Origin: Heterodera schachtii
Lineage: Eukaryota > Nematoda > Chromadorea > Rhabditida > Heteroderidae
NCBI GenBank assembly: GCA_023374025.1
Contig: SIJG01000030.1
Span: forward strand, 808,644-872,643
Length of the DNA: 64,000 bases
Reading direction: 5' to 3'
Shown here: positions 36,424 to 48,195 of the stretch, in pieces
Position numbering within the stretch: the first letter of the stretch is position 1
Layout: the number at the start of each line of letters is the position of its first letter
Notes under the pieces: generated by a model
What the model was told of the DNA's origin: nothing
Databases searched by the model: none
Seen by the model: the letters and a program-made list of their open reading frames with translations, nothing else
Position numbers and translations under genes: made by a program

Positions 36424-37628
36424 TTATATAGATAATTTAAAAATTTATTGAATAATTAATTGTTCACGTTTTTAATTTTTCATTATTAGATACTTATAAA
36501 ACTTTTTTATGAATTTTTTAATTTTCAACTGATTGCTCTTTTTTTTTTCTTTTTTATGATTATAATTGTTTGTAAAAAAAATTTTTTTTTAGTCTTTTGT
36601 ATTTTGGGAAATCTCGACCGCCTTATTCTTTATTTCCTCTGTTTTATCGCAGAGCTTCTTGCAATTCCAATGATTATTAATCTCTTTTAATGTTTTCATA
36701 ATATTTTCAAACTATTCTTCATATCGGTTAAAAAACTCCGTTTAATTAACATATTTTCAAAAATATTTTTGTGATTATTTTTGTTCTTTTAAACTCAACA
36801 TTATTTATCTTTGTTAAAATTAATTTATGTCGAAATTTTTGGAAAAATTCTATTTTTATTTTTAAAATTAACTTTCAATAAATCGTGGTTAATTTATTTT
36901 TAACAGCAAAATTATTTTTAGTATTTCTCTTCAGTGCGTAGGTAATTAAGGTTTTATAATTCTTTTCAAATTGTAATTTATTACTATTTTTAGGTGAAAA
37001 ATTTAGTGCAAATAATCTTCATAAAATTTTTAAATTAAAATTTATATTTTATTATTAGTTTAGACAATATATTATTTAAAATTAATATAATTTATTAATA
37101 TTTAAAATTTTAGTTTATCCTACCTTTACAATTTTTAAAATTTTATGTTATAAAAATATTTATGTTTTCAACAAAAATACCACTTGTTTTATTTTAAATG
37201 TCGTATGGGCTGCACTCAAAAAATATTCTTTTTCATTTATTTTCTTTTTTTTGTTAGTAAATTTTTGTTCAACTTTTTTAAAATGTTCATTTATATTTGA
37301 TTAATTATTACTCTCACCACTTATTTCTTATTTTTGAATCTCATTGTGTAATCTTCCGAATCTAAGGCCGGTTGGACATTTTTCTTCGTTGTGATTAACA
37401 ATTTTTAAATTTTATTAGAAATAGTTTTATCCGATTTGATTATTTATCATTTCCATGAAATATTTTTTCGTGTTATAAACTAGCTATTTTTTAATTTTTT
37501 AATCATGCAAAAAGTAGTTGTTTTTTTTGTAAATTTATTAACTTGAGATAAGTGATACACAAACCTCTTCTGTACTTGCAGGAGTTTTAATATTAATTTT
37601 AAAATTTATTCTACAATTTCATTATATA

Positions 37629-39106
37629 GGAATATTTAGTACGTTAGCAATTAAAATTATTTCTTCAATAAACTTTTATTTAGCTTGGTATTCTTTATAT
37701 ATGTTTTTTAATTTTTAATCTTGTAGTCGACAAAAATACTTTGGGTCATTATGCATATAGATATAATTAATAGGGTCGCATAGTGAAAATTCACATTTTT
37801 GGCGTTTTGTCACTATTTTTTCATTATTTCGACATTTTTTAAAAAATTCCTCAACAAAAATGCAATAAAAACGAAAATACACCCTTAATAATCAACTCTT
37901 TTTTTAATTTTTTTAAATACACCCCTAAGAACCGACCTGAAAATTTTTTTTCAAAAATGCACCCCTAAGAATTGAACTTAAAATTTGTTCAAAAAATACT
38001 ACTAAGACTCGAAAATTTTCATAAAATACATCCCCAATTTTTTTTAAAATTATAGCAGATGAATAAAAATTATTTTTGCCTAATTTTGGCTGTAAATTAT
38101 GTCACTATTTTGGACTTTTGTTCACTATTTTGTCACTTTTTTGACACTTTTCTTCACTATTTTAGTTAGCTATTTTTGGATTTTTCGTCACTAAAATTTT
38201 GACCCAAATAATTAATGAAACATACTCAATAATTAATGGGTTTATATTATATAGATAATTTAAAAATTTATTGAATAATTAATTGTTCACGTTTTTTAAT
38301 TTGTCATTATTAGATACTTATAAACTTTTTTATGAATTTTTAAATTTTAAACTGATTGCTCTTTTTTTTCTTTTTATGATTATAATTGTTTGTAAAAAAT
38401 AAACTTTTATAAATACTATTGTTTCACATGATCGTTAATGCATGCATTTATTACTGCTTTGTATTTATAAATTAATTATTTCTAATTATTTCTTTTATTC
38501 AAATTTTACTCACATGCCCCATTCAAAATATTAAATTTATCCGTTTTATTTTTATTTAAAATTTTTTTAGTCTTTTGTATTTGGGAAATCTCGACCGCCT
38601 TATTCTTTATTTCCTCTGTTTTATCGCAGAGCTTCTTGCAATTCCAATGATTATTAATCTCTTTTAATGTTTTCATAATATTTTCAAACTATTCTTCATA
38701 TCGGTTAAAAAACTCCGTTTAATTAACATATTTTCAAAAATATTTTTGTGATTATTTTTGTTCTTTTAAACTCAACATTATTTATCTTTGTTAAAATTAA
38801 TTTATGTCGAAATTTTTGGAAAAATTCTATTTTTATTTTTAAAATTAACTTTCAATAAATCGTGGTTAATTTATTTTTAACAGCAAAATTATTTTTAGTA
38901 TTTCTCTTCAGTGCGTAGGTAATTAAGGTTTTATAATTCTTTTCAAATTGTAATTTATTACTATTTTTAGGTGAAAAATTTAGTGCAAATAATCTTCATA
39001 AAATTTTTAAATTAAAATTTATATTTTATTATTAGTTTAGACAATATATTATTTAAAATTAATATAATTTATTAATATTTAAAATTTTAGTTTATCCTAC
39101 CTTTAC
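37629..39106. repeat. Second direct duplication, copy 2
   Basis: This is the counterpart of 34991-37129, without the hAT insertion. About 500 bp of AT-rich spacer (37130-37628) separates the copies. Both contain a sequence bounded by 'agtgaaaat ... ggcgttttgtcactattt' and 'ttttcgtcac', which looks like an old terminal-repeat element. In this copy its edges read GGGTC and GACCC (about 37777-38205). Confidence 0.88.
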
Positions 39107-39457
39107 CTTTTTAAACATGTTAACCTAATTTGATGTGTGTGTCACACTGTTTACTAGGATTTTTGAATTATTTCGAAACGAAAACATTTATTCCTTTTTT
39201 TATTCACCACTTTTTTTTCGTAAACAAAAGAAATGAAAAATGTATAACGAAATAAGTAATTGTTTTTTTAATCCCCTTAAAATAAATAATCCTAGAATTT
39301 CAAATAAAAATTAAATTATGTAGTTGAAAAGCATTTTTGCATTTGTTAATGTTCTTTTTTCATTTTTATAAATACTTTTATTTTAATTGCTTTTTTAAGG
39401 ATCCCAAAACATTTAAATTAAATTAATTTAAAAATTTTGCATTCGATAAATAGAATT
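39107..39457. other. AT-rich stretch
   Basis: No gene or repeat is recognised. The stretch leads into the purine tract. Confidence 0.6.
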
Positions 39458-41193
39458 CGAGAAGAAGGTGATAATGGAAAGAAAAAGAAAAGAATGGAAA
39501 AATAGAGAAAAAGAAATGAGAAAGAGGGGGAGGCCGGAAGACAAGATACAATGACAGAGAGAGAAGAAACAAGAGAAAAAAGAAGAGGGAGTGAAGGAAG
39601 AAATGAGTTGAAGAGAGGGAGATGAAACAGTGAAAGAGTGTCGAAAAAGAAAAGGTAAAGTGAAGGAGAATGAAAAATAGAAAAGGGTGAAAAGGTAGAA
39701 GAGAAAAAATAGAAAGAAAAAGAAGACATAGAGAATAAAAAGGAAAAGAGAATGATATAAGAAGGGATATGAGGGAAATAACGGGGAGAGGGATGAGAAA
39801 GTTGGGAGAAAATGATCAATTTAAAGGGGAAAAAGAGAAAGGGAGGGTGGGGAAACAGTGGGGAAAAAAAGAATGATGAAGTTTAGTGAGGCAAGAAGGG
39901 GAAAAGAAAGGGGGAAGAGTGATAAAAGGAAGGAATGAGGGAGAATGAAATAGAGGGGGAGAGAGTGGGAGGGAAATAGAAAACAACTGGGTAATTGAGA
40001 GAGAAAAAATAAAGGAAAAAGGGAGATAGCAGATAGAAAGAGAAAAGAGAGAAAGAAAGAGGGGAAAGAGAGAGAGAAAAGAGAATAAAGAGAAGGAGAG
40101 AGAGAGAGGAGAGTGACTGAAAAGAGAAGAAGAGAAAGAAAAGAGAAGCGAGATAAAGAAAGAGAAGAGGAGAGAGAAGGAGAGAGAAGGAGAGAGAAGG
40201 AGAGAGAAGAGAGAAAGAGAAGGAGTGAGAAAAAGAGGAGAGTGAGAGGACAAGAGAGAGAGAAGGAGAGAGAGATAGAAGAGAGAGAAAGTTAGAGAAG
40301 AAAGGGAGAAAGCAAGAGAAAAAAGGAGAAAGAGAAGAGTGAGACAAGGAGAGAGAGAAGAAAGAGAGAAGGAAAGAAAAAAAGAGTGAGGAGAGAGAGA
40401 AATCAAGAGAGAGAAAGAAAAAGAAGTGAGAGAGATACTGGGGGAGAGAAAAAAGACTGAGAGAGAGACTGGGGGAGAGAAAAAAGAGTGAGAGAGACTG
40501 GGAAAGAAATAGACAAATGAGAAGAGAGAAAGATAATAATAGAGGAGAAATGAAACGAGAGAGAGAAGAAGAGCGAAAGAAGAGAAGAGAATAGATGAGA
40601 GAGAAAAGAAGAAAGCGAGAAAAGAGGAGAGAGTGAAAGAGAGAGAAGAGAGAGCGAGAAGATAATGGAGAGAGAGAGGCCAGAAGTGAGATAGATAGAG
40701 AGAAAGAGAGGAGAGAGAGATGAGAAAAGAATAAAGAGAAAAAAGAGAAGGTAAAAGAGAAAAGAGGGAGAGATACTGGGAGAGAGAGTGTGACAGAAAG
40801 CGATAGATAGAGAGTGGGAAAGAGAGAGATAATGGAGAAGAGATAGAGAGAGATACTGGGAGGAGGTGATAGAGAAAAGAAAAGTGAGAGAGAGAGAGAG
40901 AGACTGGGATAGAGAGATGAGAGAAAAATAGAGAAAAAGAGGAGGAAAAAGAATAGATAGGGAGAGAGAGAGAGAGAGAGACAAAAGAGAAGAGAGAGCG
41001 GGAGAAGATAGAGAGAATATTAAAGAGAAATAGAGGGGGAGAGAGTGAAAAGAAGGGAGTAAGAGGGAAAAGAGAGACTGGGAGAGAGAGAGAGAGAAAG
41101 AAAAAAAAGAGAAAGAGAAGAGAGAGAGAAATCAGGAGAGAGAGAAGAGAGTGAGAGAAGAGAGAGAATGAGTGAGAGAAAAGCGAGAGAAAG
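39458..41193. repeat. 1.7-kb polypurine (GA) satellite tract
   Basis: The plus strand is almost entirely A and G, with scattered T and C. The edges (39458-40030) are a loose GAAA/GGAA mixture and the centre is GAGAGA-rich. Local higher-order units occur: 'ggagagagaaggagagagaa' at about 40163-40210, and 'actgggggagagaaaaaag' with relatives at about 40437, 40469, 40497, 40775, 40854, 40903 and 41076. Long open frames on either strand (serine/leucine-rich on minus, Glu/Arg/Lys on plus) are products of the skew. Confidence 0.92.
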
Positions 41194-42972
41194 AATTTTA
41201 ATATAAATGTTAAATAAGCGCATTTTGGTTTTTAAATTCGCTTATTTTAATTTGTATTTCATTTTGCTTGATTTTTATTAGTAATAATTTTATAAAATAA
41301 TTTAGATCTTTTAAGCTTTTATAATCTTTTTAATAGATCATAAAAATTCCTGTTAATTTTAACTTGAGAATTTATTATGATTTATGTCTGTTGTGTATTT
41401 TTTGTATTGTTCAGACTCTTTGCAGATTATTTCTTATTTTCAAGTTTGCCCAAAACATTTTTTGACCAACTCTGCCAGCTACTTTCTTTCAACAATAACA
41501 TTTTCCATGTTTGGTTCAATTATATTTATCTTATATATGTGGATTTTGTCATAAATATATTATTTTAGCAAGTTGAATTTGATTTTTATCAATTAATATT
41601 GTGCTTTAATTGTTTAACGATATTGTGTGAGTTTTAAGCTCTGAAATGCTAAATTAAAACTTAAGATAACGTAATAAAATTTAGTTTTTTTTGGAAATTT
41701 TATATTATTTGAAATAATCCATTTCTTATTAAAGTTTTTTTAATTAAATTTATTAGGATTTGGTCAAAAATTTATGATAAATAAAATTTCTAATTAAGAA
41801 AACGATCTAAATTATCACAATGTCATTTCATGTATTTATTTTTACTTTCATTTGTTTTTAATGTGATTTATTTTCATTTTGTTTATTTGGTTATGATAAA
41901 AACATACGGTAAATTGTTATACAAAACGAATTTACAAAATTTTCAATAATTATGAATATTGATTTTATAATATTCGTCAGATAGGAAGAATCTACTTGTT
42001 TATATTTTTGTATTTATTAAACGTAGAAATTCATGATTTACTGTTTGTATATTACAAAGTGATTTTAATTATTTAAATACAACTTATTTACTCAATAACA
42101 TTTATGTTGGAGATTTTGTTTCATTTTAAATATACAAATTACAATTTTATTGGTCGCCTCTACTTTAACAACTGAAAGAAAATTTTATAAAAATATCATT
42201 TTAATTTTTTATTTAGTTAAATATTGCATTTATTTAAATAATCTTTATTTTAATTATATATTCGTAGAACATGCTATTTTTCATATTTTTATCTTGCATA
42301 GATTTATTAGTTTATTTAATATATATTTTTTGCTTTTCTAAAAATCTTGATTTATCATAACCTATCCAATCATTGAAAGACAGGATGTATGAAAATCATA
42401 CACTTTGGAAAATGAATATTTTTAATTATTATATTTTTATTGAATGGACGGATCTCTTCGTTAATGGCATGCGTCGCATATGCGTGATTAGCATCAAAGC
42501 AAGCAAATTTTTAATTTTTAAAAAATATTTTGGTAATGTATTTAATTTTTTATTTATTGATTTACGTATAATTTTTTGCTTTTCTTTTATCAAAAGATTA
42601 ATTGAGTTTTAATTTCAGATTAGTTTTATGTTATGCTTTTAAAATTGTCGATTAAGCAAAAGTTCGCCAATGCGTATTTCTAAAAAATTTGTGATTTGTT
42701 TTTATAAAACTAATGCTTAGAGCAATGTTACATATACCAAACTCGACAAAATGTTCTTTTATTGTTTGAAACTTAATTGATTATTATACTTATATTTTGA
42801 ATTTAAAAAGCAAAACAAGATAAGACAAAGATTAATTTAAATTTTATTTATAAAATAATTTTTTGACATTAAAAATTTCTTTATTATTTTTATATTTTTA
42901 AATTCGCTATTGCTTCTATAATTTTTCTTCGTTATTTTTCTGGCATTTTTATATTGTAATTTATTAAACAAT
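41194..42972. other. AT-rich stretch without clear genes
   Basis: Frames at 41377, 42150 and 42373 on plus are AT-driven. A GC-richer patch at 42466-42512 ('gcatgcgtcgcatatgcgtg') is open on minus for about 40 codons (FDANHAYATHAINEEIRPFN) but has no splice support. Confidence 0.5.
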
Positions 42973-43191
42973 TCATTTTTCATGTCTTCTGCCCAATTCA
43001 AAAGTTGTAAGCGGAAATACGTTATTATTGAATGCTTTTATTTCTTTGAGCAATTCTTCTCGAATTTCCACAGTTCGCAGAGTTGCTGCAGACAGTTCAT
43101 TTTGCAACCTTAAAATTTATATTATACGTTAATAAATATTATTGGCAATACCTTTTCTTTCTTTAGCAAATGGACAAAGCCTTTCTTTCAT
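42973..43191 (-). pseudogene. Probable exon pair, coiled-coil-like, frame conflict
   Basis: After 'aaattttaag' a minus frame from 43107 runs 45 codons: LQNELSAATLRTVEIREELL, then KEIKAFNNNVFPL and onward to TGA at 42975-42973. The spacing of leucines and acidic/basic residues is coiled-coil-like. In such AT-rich DNA a frame of this quality is unlikely by chance. Upstream, 43191-43152 reads MKERLCPFAKERK with donor GTATTG, leaving a 43-nt intron. However, that exon ends in phase 1 while the coiled-coil frame needs phase 2. The phase-1 reading gives a short cysteine-containing peptide ending in NCSKK. So this is either a frameshifted gene remnant or a different exon structure. Confidence 0.35.
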
Positions 43192-44242
43192 TTGGATATG
43201 GTAAAAATTATAAATTATTTATTTTTCAAGCAGCATAGCTTTTCAGGTTTTAAAACTTTACTTTTGATATTTATTATATTTTTCAAAAAATCAATTATTT
43301 TTAGTTAAATATTGTATCATTTTTCTTACGAGGAAATGTATAAAAATCAGCAAACAAAAATCTTATTTGAAATAATAATTTTTTCTTTCATCTTTTAAAT
43401 ATGATATAGAAAGAAAAATAAATGTTCTTCCTAATATTTACAATATTGTAAAGTTTTTTACAAATTATTTTGTCAATTTTTTGATTTTTTTACTTCTAAT
43501 TTTTAAATTTCAGCGTTAGTTCGCTTCTTTTTAAAAAATATTATTTTACAGTTATTTAAAAAATTTAATTTATTTTTATTTATGATGAAACTTGGTTGAA
43601 CTGCGCCAAAACAGTCTCATTTTTTTTCCTAGTGATAATTTTGAGACTTAAATCTATGTGTATGTTATTAAAATTTATTAGTTTCAATCTCATCTGTTTA
43701 TATCAGAGTAATATAATTTTAAATTTGTTGAGCGTTTTTCATTTTACATTAATTAATTTTTATGATCATTAAAAAATATCCTACTTCGTTCTTTACATAT
43801 CTGTTGTCATAATTTGATTGACATTGCAATTTTATTTTTATCTTTTTAATTTGTGATTAATTTGACTTCCAAAATTTGATCCTGGCTGTCGTTTAATTGC
43901 TTGACATTTTCTGACGGTTTTTTGCGAGTGGTTGTGGTATGCTTTCATAGGGATTTTTGTTTTTGATTATAGTTTGTAATTGTTTTTTTATGTGACTAAA
44001 TTATTTTATTTTTTTAATTATTATAATAATTTTTGTCCATTGGATGTGTCAAATTTCAAAGTCAGTAAAAATAAATAAAAGTATGTTAATATTATTATTT
44101 AAATTCTTCCAAAGTTGTTTAATTTATTTTATTTTAGGTTATTTAGGTTTTTATTTAGTGTTTCATTTAATTAGATTTTTTATTTGCTAGAATTATTAAA
44201 TAATCTATTATTATATTTGTTTGATTCAATGCCGTCTAAATG

Positions 44243-44761
44243 GGACGCCGGACTTTTCGACAGAGGACTTTTCGACAGAAGAACTTTTCGACAGAAAAAG
44301 TAATTAAATTTCAAATTAGGGGGTGTAAAATCTTAAAATTTTATCCAAAATCAACAAATTAAGTCAAATAATTATTGAGATACATAATTTTAAATTCAAA
44401 AATTCTTTACCAAGAAAATAAATTTAAAAAAATTGGAAATGAATTTTTGAGAAAATTTTCTTTTCTTCTGAGGAGTATATTTTTGAAAATTTTAAGGACC
44501 TATTCTTAAGGGTGTATTTTTTAAAAGTTTTTCATAGGTAAAAAACGTATCTTTAGTAATTCTTATTTAGCAATACATATTAGTATGTTAATTTAAAAGA
44601 AATTTAGTAAAATTGACAAGCAATACTTTATTTTAATAAGAATTATTTGTTTTTATGTTTACTGTCGAAAAGTCCATTATTTTTTGTTTTACTGTCGAAA
44701 TGTCCTTTGCTGTCGAAAAGTCCTTCTGTCGAAAAGTCTTCTGTCGAAAAGTCCTGGAGCC
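44243..44761. mobile_element. hAT-like foldback element (519 bp)
   Basis: It is flanked by a perfect 8-bp target-site duplication, TCTAAATG, at 44235-44242 and 44762-44769. The left tip has three tandem units of GGACTTTTCGACAGA. The right tip has five to six inverted units (CTGTCGAAAAGTCC and variants), so the ends fold on each other. The outer 7 bp match imperfectly. There is no transposase. Minus-strand frames over the right arm are repeat artefacts. Confidence 0.88.
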
Positions 44762-44769
44762 TCTAAATG

Positions 44770-46980
44770 AATGTCTTTTGCTTCCTTTATAGAAGCAATT
44801 TAATAATGCATAGAAGATCACTTTTATTGCCTTCTTTATGTAATCACAAAAACTTTTCCGGAATTCAATTATTTAATTTATTACTTCCCTTTTTTTGTTT
44901 TCTTTTATTGTACAAATATATTATTTCCTTTTTATTATGTGTTCTTCTAATAGTTGGAAATATTCAAGTGAATTCTCTTATTTATTTTTTATAATTACAA
45001 TTAAAAATTCTTAAAATAAAGCAAGTAAATAAAAAAATTATTCATTTAAATAATTTTGAATATATATTGAAATAAATTTTCTAGAATTTATTATTTTACT
45101 TCTTATGCATATTATAATTTTTTTAAAATTGTTCAATAAAGGTATACATTTGTTTTTTTTTTAATTGAACAACCTGTGCTTCCTACGGTTCGTACAGAGT
45201 TCTCCGCTCCGGTTTATGAAAACATATATTTTGTGATATGGATTAATGCTTTTTTCATTTGAATTGCTAAATTATTAATATATATAATTATAATATTTTT
45301 TTGAATTTTATATTTTTTCCTTTTATTAGAAAGCTTTCAATCGGTGATGCTGCATCTTTTTAGAATTAACCAAAAATGTACATAATTTTTTGTTATTTTA
45401 AATGCACAATGAGGGGATTTTATTTTTATAGTGATTTTTGTTTCACCATTTATTTGTTAATATAGACATAAGGTTTTAATGTATTGAAATTATTTAATAC
45501 ATTTATTTATTTATCTTTATTAACCATTTGTTTATTTTATGATTTTTAATTGACAAGATATACTATTTAGGTATATTAAGCCAATTTTTATTTCAAAATT
45601 TTATAAATTATTTATTTATTTCAAATTCCGGTCTGCTAAAAAAGAATCATAGAACTCCCTTATTTATAGTACGATTATGATTATTTTTGTAGTAAACATT
45701 ATTTCAATTTGTTCTTACTCACGTTCCTTCAAACAGATCGTCCGTTGATCTATCGCTTCTTTTGTTCATTTTTATTTGCTTTATCCGATATCAATTATTT
45801 TGTACATTGATAGTATTTGGTAGCTTCATTTATTGGTTAGTTTATTTTTTGATTTGAAACGCTGTAGATAAAATTCATTAAATATATTCAAAAAATATTT
45901 AAAAAGCCAAATCACAATCAATATTCATTTCATGACACAATATAATGACAATATATGACAAGGCATCGGGTTTTGTTAAATTATTTTTTGGTGTAATGTT
46001 TCAATAGATTTATTGTCATATGATTAATATTTCGAAACGTGGAATCTCATTGTTTAAGCCAAAAACAACAAAATCTTGATGCTTTAAGTATATTCTTTAA
46101 TTAATAATTTAAAATTAAAATTTGATTTGAATTTTAATAAAATTGGTTTTATTGCCAATTTTCAGGAATGTACCGATTTTTTTAATTTCCATTAATAGTA
46201 ATTAATTAGTTTTCAAAAATGAAATTTGAATAATTCCTTGAACTCTTTGTGGTTTAATTTCAAGTGTAAATATAAAATCATATTTAACCTTGTACTTTGC
46301 CTCGATATAGCGTTTTGTATCCACCATATAGTTTTGTATATGTTTTTTTGATCATAAATATTAAAAATTTTATTATTAAATTTATGAACATATTTTGTGG
46401 GTATGTTGTACAGGATTTAAATTCAATGTTTTAATTTTTATCTTTTACTTCATTTTGCAATATCATTTAAAACTTGTAATGAATTGTTAGATAGGCTATT
46501 ATTTTATTGGAATTTAATTTTATATTATAAAATAAAATTTCAATTTTTATGAATCTATTTAAACCAACAATGAAATTTATTTGTAATTTTATTTAAATTC
46601 ATTGATATTAAAATATAAATTTAAGTTTTTAATTTCGCAACAGTTTGATTCTCATTGTCAGCTAAACTGTAAAAAAATCTATAGAATTTTTTGAATGAAA
46701 TAATCGAAGAGAATGCATTCATTATATGAGCAGTGGATGAGACCAATGTGAAAAGATTTGTTCTGAGACAAAAACCGAGACTTTGTTAATTTAAAACGAT
46801 ATCTGGCATAATTAGAAATTTTTGTTATTAAAAAAATTAATGGTTATTTAATATTATTAATAAATTAAACTTGTGAATAGTTTAATTTTAATTAGTATCA
46901 CATTCATTAATTTTGTTAAATTATCGCTACTCTGTCTTCCATTTGTTTATATTGGAGAGAGGTAATGCGATATTTTGCAC
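44770..46980. other. AT-rich stretch
   Basis: No gene is supported. A GC-richer patch, 'cctacggttcgtacagag', lies at about 45182-45199. Nothing else is seen. Confidence 0.55.
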
Positions 46981-46982
46981 TG

Positions 46983-47330
46983 TGGCGTAGCCAGAACCTT
47001 GGCTTCGGGAAGGGGGGGGGGGCTGAAGTCAAAATTCGATTTTTAGGGTGTATTTTTTGTTTTTCAGTCTATTTTTAAGGGTGTGTTGTTTTTCGTTTTT
47101 TGAAATCCCGAATTAGAGGGGTTTTCTACAAAATTTTTTTAGACGTTTTACGCCAAAAGTTATTATTCTTGCCATTTTGGTCTTCATTTTATAAAAATAT
47201 GATAAAGGAGTCCCGCGTTGCCGATAGGCGCCGCCGGGGAAAATTTTTGAGTATTTTAATGCAATTTTGTTAAGAAAATTGCTTAAAATGCTTTAGCCGC
47301 CTCACCCTCCCCTTCTTCTATATTTTTATT
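46983..47330. repeat. G-run repeat element, plus orientation
   Basis: It starts 'tggcgtagccagaaccttgg', runs into a 12-G tract at about 47013-47024, then 'agggtgtattttttg' module words, and ends in a hairpin core (47212-47238) followed by 'aaaatttttgagtattttaa' and a C-rich end. The 3' half is the reverse complement of 48060-48195. Confidence 0.7.
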
Positions 47331-47577
47331 TAATTGTTATTAGTCATCCCAATATTTCTCTTCATGTTAATCATTTATAAACCTATTTGTTATTTTAAAC
47401 AATTTTGCAACTCCAAGAATTCCTATTATCTGCATTAAAAATTGAAAGCAAGTAATAACTTAACCAGAAAGTTTTTCATTAAATCTACAATTTTTAAAAT
47501 TATCAAATTATGTATAACATGGAAAATGGACGCCGTACGAGTGGAATCATCGGAGTGGTAAATATTGATGCTAGGTT

Positions 47578-47664
47578 GGACCGAAAATAGTTTAAGTGTG
47601 AATATTTTAGTGAATTGTAATTACATTTTTAATATTTTTATTCACACTGATACTATTTTCGGTT
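47578..47664. repeat. Inverted repeat hairpin
   Basis: Left arm 'accgaaaatagtttaagtgt' (from about 47580) and right arm 'acactgatactattttcggt' (to about 47663) are complementary, with one small bulge and about 30 bases between them. Confidence 0.6.
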
Positions 47665-48014
47665 CTCACACTGAGACACAATTTTTGGTTCGTCTCAGTA
47701 TGAAAAAATCTAACTTATACTCGTAGTTTTTCGAAAAAATAGTGAGACGGTGATAAATAATGTCATTTAACAAAGAATTTACGAGCTAGAAATCTGATTA
47801 AATATTAAAATTGATAATGTTTTAAGAAAGTAGAAAATACAGGAATTTTCGATTGTCTTAATATAATTTGCTGCTTCTTACAAATTTTTCTCATATTTTC
47901 ATAAATCTTTGGAAAACATTTTAAATTTATATTTAAATTGTGTTTATTACTTCGTTCAATGCTATCAAACGCTTTTAGCTCAATATTAAAATTTAATTTA
48001 TTTTAGTACATTAA

Positions 48015-48195
48015 ACCAAGGGCGTAGGCAGGGGGGGGGGGGCTGAGGGGGCTAAAGCCCCCCCCCCCCCCCGAAACCCAAAAAAGTAAAAAAAATTTAA
48101 GTAAATTTTTTGAAATTTTAAGCAATTTTCTTAACAAATTTGCATTAAAATACTCAAAAATTTTCCCGGCGGCGCCTATCGGCACCGCCGGACCC
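48015..48195. repeat. G/C-run repeat element, minus orientation
   Basis: The sequence 'agggcgtaggcagg', a G-run (about 48031-48042) and a C-run (about 48058-48072) lead to 'aaaatactcaaaaattttcc' and the GC hairpin at 48166-48191. It is inverted relative to the element at 46983-47330. The paired G- and C-runs can themselves fold on each other. Confidence 0.7.
48166..48191. repeat. Best copy of a dispersed GC-rich hairpin
   Basis: Arms CCGGCGGCGCC and GGCACCGCCGG enclose TATC, with one G:U-type mismatch. Related but weaker copies occur at 23738-23762, 25080-25097, 35907-35937 and 47212-47238, in both orientations. Confidence 0.7.

Larger units (their letters stand above)
34991..37129. repeat. 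Second direct duplication, copy 1
   Basis: It begins 'ggaatatttagtacgttagc' and ends 'tatcctacctttaca'. It matches 37629-39106 in the same orientation. It carries a hAT element (35575-36423) absent from the other copy. It lacks about 44 bp present near 37739-37785 and about 165 bp present near 38400-38566 of copy 2. Confidence 0.9.

Noticed and set aside
39418..41223. Long open frames over the purine tract, including serine/leucine-rich minus-strand frames up to 196 codons
   Set aside because: They follow directly from CT/GA composition, have no start context or other features, and several frames are open at once.
44633..44821. 62-codon minus frame with repeated FRQKTFRQKDFST
   Set aside because: It is the translation of the foldback arm units.
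48003..48185. 60-codon minus frame with glycine and proline runs
   Set aside because: The glycines and prolines come from C- and G-homopolymers of the repeat element.
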